Shown in pieces: positions 60,023-64,000 of a stretch of 64,000 nucleotides of DNA (positions within the stretch are counted from its first letter, which is position 1; each line of letters opens with the position of its first letter). The translations under genes were made by a program, and so were the position numbers. Under the pieces are notes generated by a model. It made no database searches. It was not told where the DNA came from and saw nothing but the letters and a program-made list of their open reading frames with translations. Source of the stretch: Desulfobacteraceae bacterium (GTDB lineage: Bacteria; Desulfobacterota; Desulfobacteria; Desulfobacterales; Desulfobacteraceae); the NCBI GenBank assembly GCA_016743945.1, contig JADGFI010000033.1, positions 1 to 64,000 on the forward strand, written 5' to 3'.

Positions 60023-60792
60023 TGTTTTACGATCCTTCCAAGGGGGAGTTTAACCAGTTCAATGCTTCGCTCCAACCTTGCCATGGACAAGGCTTTTGTC
60101 ATATCCGAGTTCACCTTTTTGGGCAGAAGCACCCAGCCTTTTTTTGCTTTATCAAAAACTCCGGTCTTTTTTTTGTCAAGGGTCTGACAGAAAAGCGATA
60201 TGCGGCCCAGTCTGAGCACATCCGCCAACACAGATTGGCCTTCAAGAGTAATGGTTTGCCGGGTCGCCTCAACGGTTGAACCATATTCTGTTTCAATCTG
60301 CAGGGCTTCGAAAATCCGTCTGAATTTTTCAGCGGAAGACTCAGTGAGATCCACCATCATTTCTTTAAGGGAATTGATTCTGGCCTGCCTTTCGGCTGAT
60401 AGAAACGGCAAATCCTGGTTGACATGGGTTTCAAGTTTGATCAGAACCGAGTCCAGGTATGCGGACAAATGGTTTCGAACCCGGTTGGCCTCCACCTGTT
60501 TTCGTTTGTTTTCAATATATTTTTTTTCTTCAATGCGCTGAAGAAGTTCCAATTTTTCCAATTTTGTTTTTAATTGTTTTTTTTCGGTTTCAAGCCGGAG
60601 GAACCGATCTGAAAGGGTTGCGGATTCTTCGTTCCAGGCAGCCTTTCTTTCTTGAATGTTTTTTTCCACATCCATGGCCCTGGATATCTCTTTTCTGACG
60701 GCACGGCTTGTTGTGTCAATATTTTGTGCAAAGCACAGGGGCAGGCAGGTAAACCATACAAATACTGCTGTAATAAAAAGTTTAAAAGGCAT
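60019..60792 (-). CDS. DUF3450-family periplasmic coiled-coil protein
   Basis: A 257-residue protein. The start at 60792 is chosen because a signal peptide (MPFKLFITAVF to CFA-QN) begins there and the longer frame overlaps the promoter. The rest is a coiled coil (VEKNIQERKAAWNEESATLS; LRLETEKKQLKTKLEKLELLQ) followed by a globular end. DUF3450 proteins are encoded at the head of TonB2-TtpC clusters. It is the first gene of the operon. Confidence 0.88.
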   Translation of the reverse strand: MPFKLFITAVFVWFTCLPLCFAQNIDTTSRAVRKEISRAMDVEKNIQERKAAWNEESATLSDRFLRLETEKKQLKTKLEKLELLQRIEEKKYIENKRKQVEANRVRNHLSAYLDSVLIKLETHVNQDLPFLSAERQARINSLKEMMVDLTESSAEKFRRIFEALQIETEYGSTVEATRQTITLEGQSVLADVLRLGRISLFCQTLDKKKTGVFDKAKKGWVLLPKKVNSDMTKALSMARLERSIELVKLPLGRIVKQ

Positions 60793-60868
60793 GTTTTCTC
60801 GGTGAAACACTGAAGGATCTCCTTGTTTTTTTCCGGTGCATTGAAATGATTGGCGCCGATAAATTAGA

Positions 60869-60878
60869 CTAAATTTAG
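60869..60878. promoter_or_regulatory. Small palindrome at the predicted start of the TonB2 operon transcript
   Basis: CTAAATTTAG lies just after the predicted -10 element (60884-60889) on the minus strand, at the expected transcription start. It could be an operator for an iron or metal regulator, but it is short and AT-rich. Confidence 0.3.
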
Positions 60879-60883
60879 ACAAC

Positions 60884-60912
60884 GCTATACAACACAATTT
60901 GTTATGTTTCAA
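60884..60912 (-). promoter_or_regulatory. Predicted sigma-70 promoter of the TonB2 operon
   Basis: On the minus strand TTGAAA and TATAGC are separated by 17 bases. Transcription would start near 60877, about 85 bases before the DUF3450 start. Confidence 0.55.
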
Positions 60913-61108
60913 CTAATTTTTTAATTTTATTTAAAATTTATAAGGTCGGAGTGTCATTTTAATTATAGCAATCTTTTGTATTATAAATAAATAATGTTTT
61001 GTTAAGCAAACTAAGATGCTTGTTTTCCCTATTCCTTGTCTGGCGGGAGTTAAAAATCATTGGATTAATATTTCAAATACCCCTCCAAAAAAAAGCGGCA
61101 TTTGAAGG

Positions 61109-61354
61109 TCAGGTTAGAAGATACAAAGACCGTTCATACATCAGTAGTGCCTGGTCCCAATTCCCGGACATGGCGTACAATAACCCGTAATTATTGAGCA
61201 AGGTGACCTCCAGGTTCTTTTTATCCAAACCGTCACTGACAGAAAAGATATCTTCTGTATTTAAAACAGTTTCCTTTCCGCTGTTAACGATTTTTCTAAT
61301 ATTAGGCCTGTCGTTCCCTACAGCAGAACCATAAATAATTAATGTGCGGTCCAT
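61109..61354 (-). CDS. Short unknown protein with one TPR-like helix pair
   Basis: An 81-residue frame with GGAG five to six bases before its ATG. The end (NNYGLLYAMSGNWDQALLMYERSL) resembles a single TPR unit, and the beginning (LIIYGSAVGNDRPNIRKIV) matches nothing I know. It may be a real small gene or the remnant of a larger TPR protein. It stands alone between the TonB2 promoter and the feoA leader; the 196 bases 60913-61108 hold no other gene I can support. Confidence 0.4.
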   Translation of the reverse strand: MDRTLIIYGSAVGNDRPNIRKIVNSGKETVLNTEDIFSVSDGLDKKNLEVTLLNNYGLLYAMSGNWDQALLMYERSLYLLT

Positions 61355-61682
61355 TTTTTCTCCAACTAATTTGTGTGTTTGTATTGGTATTTGCTTTTGA
61401 AATTACTGTTATTAGTGTTGGCTAACAATAAAAGGAAGTAAATATCTTGTCAAGAGTCATTTGCATTTTTTATTACTGCTAAAAAATGCTTGACAAGGTA
61501 TTTGTACTATGAAATATAAGTTTTTCATATTTTGATGAGTCAATCCTAACTTAATCGGTGTATATGATGAATGCAAGTCAAATCAAACATAAAAACAATC
61601 TTGCCCTGCAAAAGACTAAGGGTGAACTGCGCCAGCATAATCCTCGGATATGCAGGGAAATCGTCAACACAAAGGAGAAGAA
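61355..61682. other. Intergenic leader before feoA
   Basis: The 328 bases hold no gene I can support. They contain a TTGACA at 61490-61495 and, 12 bases further on, an inverted repeat TATGAAA/TTTCATA (61508-61529). A classical Fur box is not evident. Confidence 0.4.
61508..61529. promoter_or_regulatory. Candidate operator upstream of feoAB
   Basis: TATGAAA and TTTCATA arms flank an eight-base spacer, just after a TTGACA hexamer (61490-61495). The position would suit repression of feoAB by an iron sensor, but the motif does not match the Fur consensus well. Confidence 0.3.
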
Positions 61683-61913
61683 ATGACCCTGGACAAACTG
61701 ACACCCGGCAGTATTTGCCTGATAAAAAGACTATCCATCGGTGACAAGCTCGGCCAGCGGCTCATGGATATGGGAATTTTCCCCGGGCTGGTCCTGAAAG
61801 TTGTTCGCAATGCCCCTCTTGAAGACCCCATGCAGGTGGAAATTGACGGGTATTCCATCAGTCTGCGTCATGCAGAAGCCCTGTTTGTAGAGGTGGAACA
61901 GCATGAAGGATAA
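61683..61913 (+). CDS. feoA: Ferrous iron transport protein A
   Basis: A 76-residue SH3-like protein. The start at 61683 is chosen for its AAAGGAG site; the longer frame from 61650 includes that site. The motif LGQRLMDMGIFPGLVLKVVRNAP is typical. FeoA binds FeoB in the cytoplasm and promotes Fe(II) uptake. Its end overlaps the feoB start by 11 bases. Confidence 0.93.
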   Translation: MTLDKLTPGSICLIKRLSIGDKLGQRLMDMGIFPGLVLKVVRNAPLEDPMQVEIDGYSISLRHAEALFVEVEQHEG

Positions 61914-64000
61914 TATATTGGTTGCCCTGGCCGGTCAGCCAAACTGTGGAAAGTCAACGGTATTTAACGCCCTGACAGGCGCCCGGCAGCACGTGGCCAA
62001 TTATCCGGGTGTCACGGTTGACAAAACCACAGGATGGTATCGGTATGGGGATACCCGGGTGGGGGTGGTCGACCTGCCGGGAACCTACAGTTTGACCTCC
62101 TATTCCCCGGAAGAGCGGGTCACACGGGATTTTATATTTCATGATACCCCATCGGTCATCGTGAATGTCTTAGATGCCGGTAATGTGAAGCGTTGCCTTT
62201 GTCTGACTTTTCAGCTGCTGGAGATGGAAATCCCCGTGATTTTAAATCCCAATATGATGGATGTGGCTGAAAATAGAAGTATCTCAATCGATTGCAGCGC
62301 TCTTTCCCGTAAATTGGGTATCCCGGTGGTGCCCTCATCCATGAAGCAGGGGAAGGGGAAAAGAGAATTAATGCGCACCATTGAAGCCGTTTCTCTGGGA
62401 AAAGAAACGCTAAATCCGGTGCGGGTTGATTACAAGGAAATGGAATCCTATCTCGCAAAGATTCAGACAATCATATCAGAGAAAGTTGATCTTTCGACCC
62501 GGTATCCGTCACGGTGGGCAGCGATTAAGCTGATGGAAGGAGATGAGGTGGTTCAGCAATTGGTTTTGGATCATTGTCAGGTCGCAGAAGAATTGCTTGC
62601 AAAGATAAATAAACTCCGCGAGCAATTTGAGGCCGCATTTGGCAGCACCGGTGAAATGCATGTGGCTGCCTGTCGATATTCGGCAGCCGAAGCCGTTTGT
62701 AAGCCTTGCATCCGTGTTCCGGTCCTTGGCAAGCAACGGATTTCTGACAGAATCGATGCTATTGTCTGCCATAAATTATTCGGTCCGCTCTCCCTGGTGG
62801 GTGTTTTGTGGCTATTGTATTATTTATCCATTGTTCAGGGGTATAATCTGACCAATTATACCTGGCCGCTCCTGGCCAAGTTCAGGAATCTTACGGCATC
62901 TGTACTGCCTGATCCCGGGTTCATCGATATCCCCTTAATTCGCTCTTTTTCCCTTTGGCTTGTGGACTCGGTAAATGCGTTGCTCAATTACATTCCCATC
63001 TTTTTTATTTTGTTTGCCTGTATTGCATTTTTAGAAGACAGCGGCTACATGCCGAGAATGGCCTTTATCATGGATCGGCTTTTTAGCCGGTATGGGCTCC
63101 ACGGTCAGTCCACCCTGCCCATGGTTTTGGGCGGTATTTATGTTGGCGGCTGTGCCGTTCCGGGGATCATGTCCTGCAAGGGCATCCCGGACGAACGCTC
63201 CCGGCTGGCCACTATTTTGATTATCCCCCTGCTCAATTGTCTGGCCAAGGTGCCCTTGTATGTCCTGCTGATCAATATCTATTTTGCCGACCATAAGGCC
63301 CTGGCCATGTTTTTTATTTCAACCATCAGCCTTTTGCTGGTTTTGCCCATATCCAAATTATTGACCATGACCGTATTAAAGGATAAGGAAACGGCTCCCT
63401 TTGTAATGGAAATGCCGCCCTACCATCTGCCCACGGCCGGGAATATATTAAGGCGTGCCCTGGAGCGGGTCTGGATTTTCATCCGGAAAATTACCACCAT
63501 TGTGGTGGCTTTGGCCGTGGTTATCTTTGTTTTGCTGCAGTTTCCCGGTATTGATAAAGACCGGCAGGCCCATTACGTTTCCCAAAAAGAAAAGGCAGTT
63601 GCCAAGTTTGAAAAGAAAATAAAAGACACCCCCTATGAAACCGAGTTGTCCGGTGACAAACTTATGGAAATGGTCATTTACTGGGAAACCTATAAAAATA
63701 AAAAAATGATGACCAAAACGGCCGAGGCCGGTAAATCCTTGAACCAAGCCTTTAAAACCATGAACCCGGTATTTTTCGGCATTGCAAGGCCTGGAAAAGA
63801 TAAGACAGCTAAACAAGTTAATCGGGCATTTAAAAAATTGTTTAAAACGAGAAAACGGCTGTTGCGGGAGATCCGTTCGGAACGGATCGATAAAAGCTTT
63901 TTGGGCCGAATCGGCAAAGCCCTTGTCCCGGTCACAAAGTGGGCCGGATTCAGCTGGCGGGTCAATGTTTCTTTGCTCAGTGCATTTGCCGCCAAAGAGA
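61903..64000 (+). CDS. feoB: Ferrous iron transporter B (3' end missing)
   Basis: The frame runs from 61903 past the end of the window; 699 residues are visible. The N-terminal G domain has G1 GQPNCGKST, G3 DLPGTYSL and G4 NMMD, followed by a helical domain. The membrane part has the first Gate motif GGCAVPGIMSCKG. The loop between FPGID (about residue 547) and SFLGRIGK (about 664) is a charged, helical insertion of over 100 residues rich in Lys, longer than usual. It takes up Fe(II) across the inner membrane using GTP. It overlaps feoA. Confidence 0.93.
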   Translation, partial: MKDNILVALAGQPNCGKSTVFNALTGARQHVANYPGVTVDKTTGWYRYGDTRVGVVDLPGTYSLTSYSPEERVTRDFIFHDTPSVIVNVLDAGNVKRCLCLTFQLLEMEIPVILNPNMMDVAENRSISIDCSALSRKLGIPVVPSSMKQGKGKRELMRTIEAVSLGKETLNPVRVDYKEMESYLAKIQTIISEKVDLSTRYPSRWAAIKLMEGDEVVQQLVLDHCQVAEELLAKINKLREQFEAAFGSTGEMHVAACRYSAAEAVCKPCIRVPVLGKQRISDRIDAIVCHKLFGPLSLVGVLWLLYYLSIVQGYNLTNYTWPLLAKFRNLTASVLPDPGFIDIPLIRSFSLWLVDSVNALLNYIPIFFILFACIAFLEDSGYMPRMAFIMDRLFSRYGLHGQSTLPMVLGGIYVGGCAVPGIMSCKGIPDERSRLATILIIPLLNCLAKVPLYVLLINIYFADHKALAMFFISTISLLLVLPISKLLTMTVLKDKETAPFVMEMPPYHLPTAGNILRRALERVWIFIRKITTIVVALAVVIFVLLQFPGIDKDRQAHYVSQKEKAVAKFEKKIKDTPYETELSGDKLMEMVIYWETYKNKKMMTKTAEAGKSLNQAFKTMNPVFFGIARPGKDKTAKQVNRAFKKLFKTRKRLLREIRSERIDKSFLGRIGKALVPVTKWAGFSWRVNVSLLSAFAAKE

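Noticed and set aside
1..64000. CRISPR arrays, tRNA or rRNA genes, insertion sequences and phage genes
   Set aside because: I found no regularly spaced repeats, cloverleaf-like sequence in the gaps, or transposase, integrase or capsid-like proteins.

Overview
The window looks like chromosomal DNA from a Gram-negative, strictly anaerobic, sulfate-reducing member of the Desulfobacteraceae or a close relative (Desulfobacterota). This is an inference. It rests on corrinoid-dependent methyl transfer genes of the MttB/MtgB type, a 2-oxoacid:ferredoxin oxidoreductase subunit, a dicluster ferredoxin, many sigma-54 activators, LptD, TonB and RND systems, and the general protein style. I see no rRNA, tRNA, CRISPR array, transposase or prophage.

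Layout. (1) 1-8021: the end of a 2-oxoacid oxidoreductase gamma subunit, then a sigma-54 activator divergent from an efflux operon (small protein, lipoprotein adaptor, and one 1474-residue protein that joins an RND pump to a TolC-like outer-membrane factor). (2) 8161-10272: a hybrid histidine kinase. (3) 10453-21924: a quaternary-amine (probably betaine) demethylation locus. It holds an MttB-family methyltransferase with two alkaline-phosphatase-fold proteins; a PAS/sigma-54 activator; an OsmC-Lpd-GcvH trio; a divergent BCCT transporter; a corrinoid protein; and a methyltetrahydrofolate methyltransferase. Five copies of CGACA-N4-TGTCG and three -24/-12 promoters tie these units into one predicted regulon. 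(4) 22039-28359: a transpeptidase, a double-length GlmS-like protein and an MFS transporter in one direction. (5) 28435-35329: metG, a RicT/PSP1 protein, holB, an HU-type protein, a NusG paralogue and lptD. (6) 35486-39139: a cysteine synthase fused to a cysteinyl-tRNA synthetase-like domain that has lost its nucleotide-binding signatures, an unknown protein and a ferredoxin. (7) 39224-45501: a DMT exporter and an envelope trio (LolA-like protein, MMPL/RND protein with a C-terminal cyclic-nucleotide-binding-like domain, outer-membrane protein). (8) 45532-48533: a CsoR - copper chaperone - CopA operon. (9) 48682-60792: an import locus read leftward. It has a TonB2-type energiser (DUF3450, TtpC, ExbB, ExbD, TonB, TPR); a GTPase with two CxxC motifs; an orphan ABC ATPase; a solute-binding protein without a signal peptide; a TonB-dependent receptor; and a NitT/TauT-type ABC importer. 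(10) 61683-64000: feoA and a 3'-truncated feoB.

How the genes work together. In region 3, substrate would enter through the BCCT protein, lose a methyl group to the corrinoid protein through the MttB-family enzyme, and pass it to tetrahydrofolate through the MtgA-like enzyme for oxidation or assimilation. OsmC, Lpd and GcvH together contain the parts of a lipoyl-dependent thiol peroxidase, and share the predicted control. In region 9, outer-membrane, periplasmic and cytoplasmic steps for one scarce nutrient, probably a metal or metal complex, appear to be encoded side by side. The strongest candidates for undescribed biology are the cysteine synthase/CysRS-like fusion, the co-regulated lipoyl/OsmC trio beside a methyltransferase system, the region 9 cytoplasmic module, and the catalytic plus catalytically empty alkaline-phosphatase pair.
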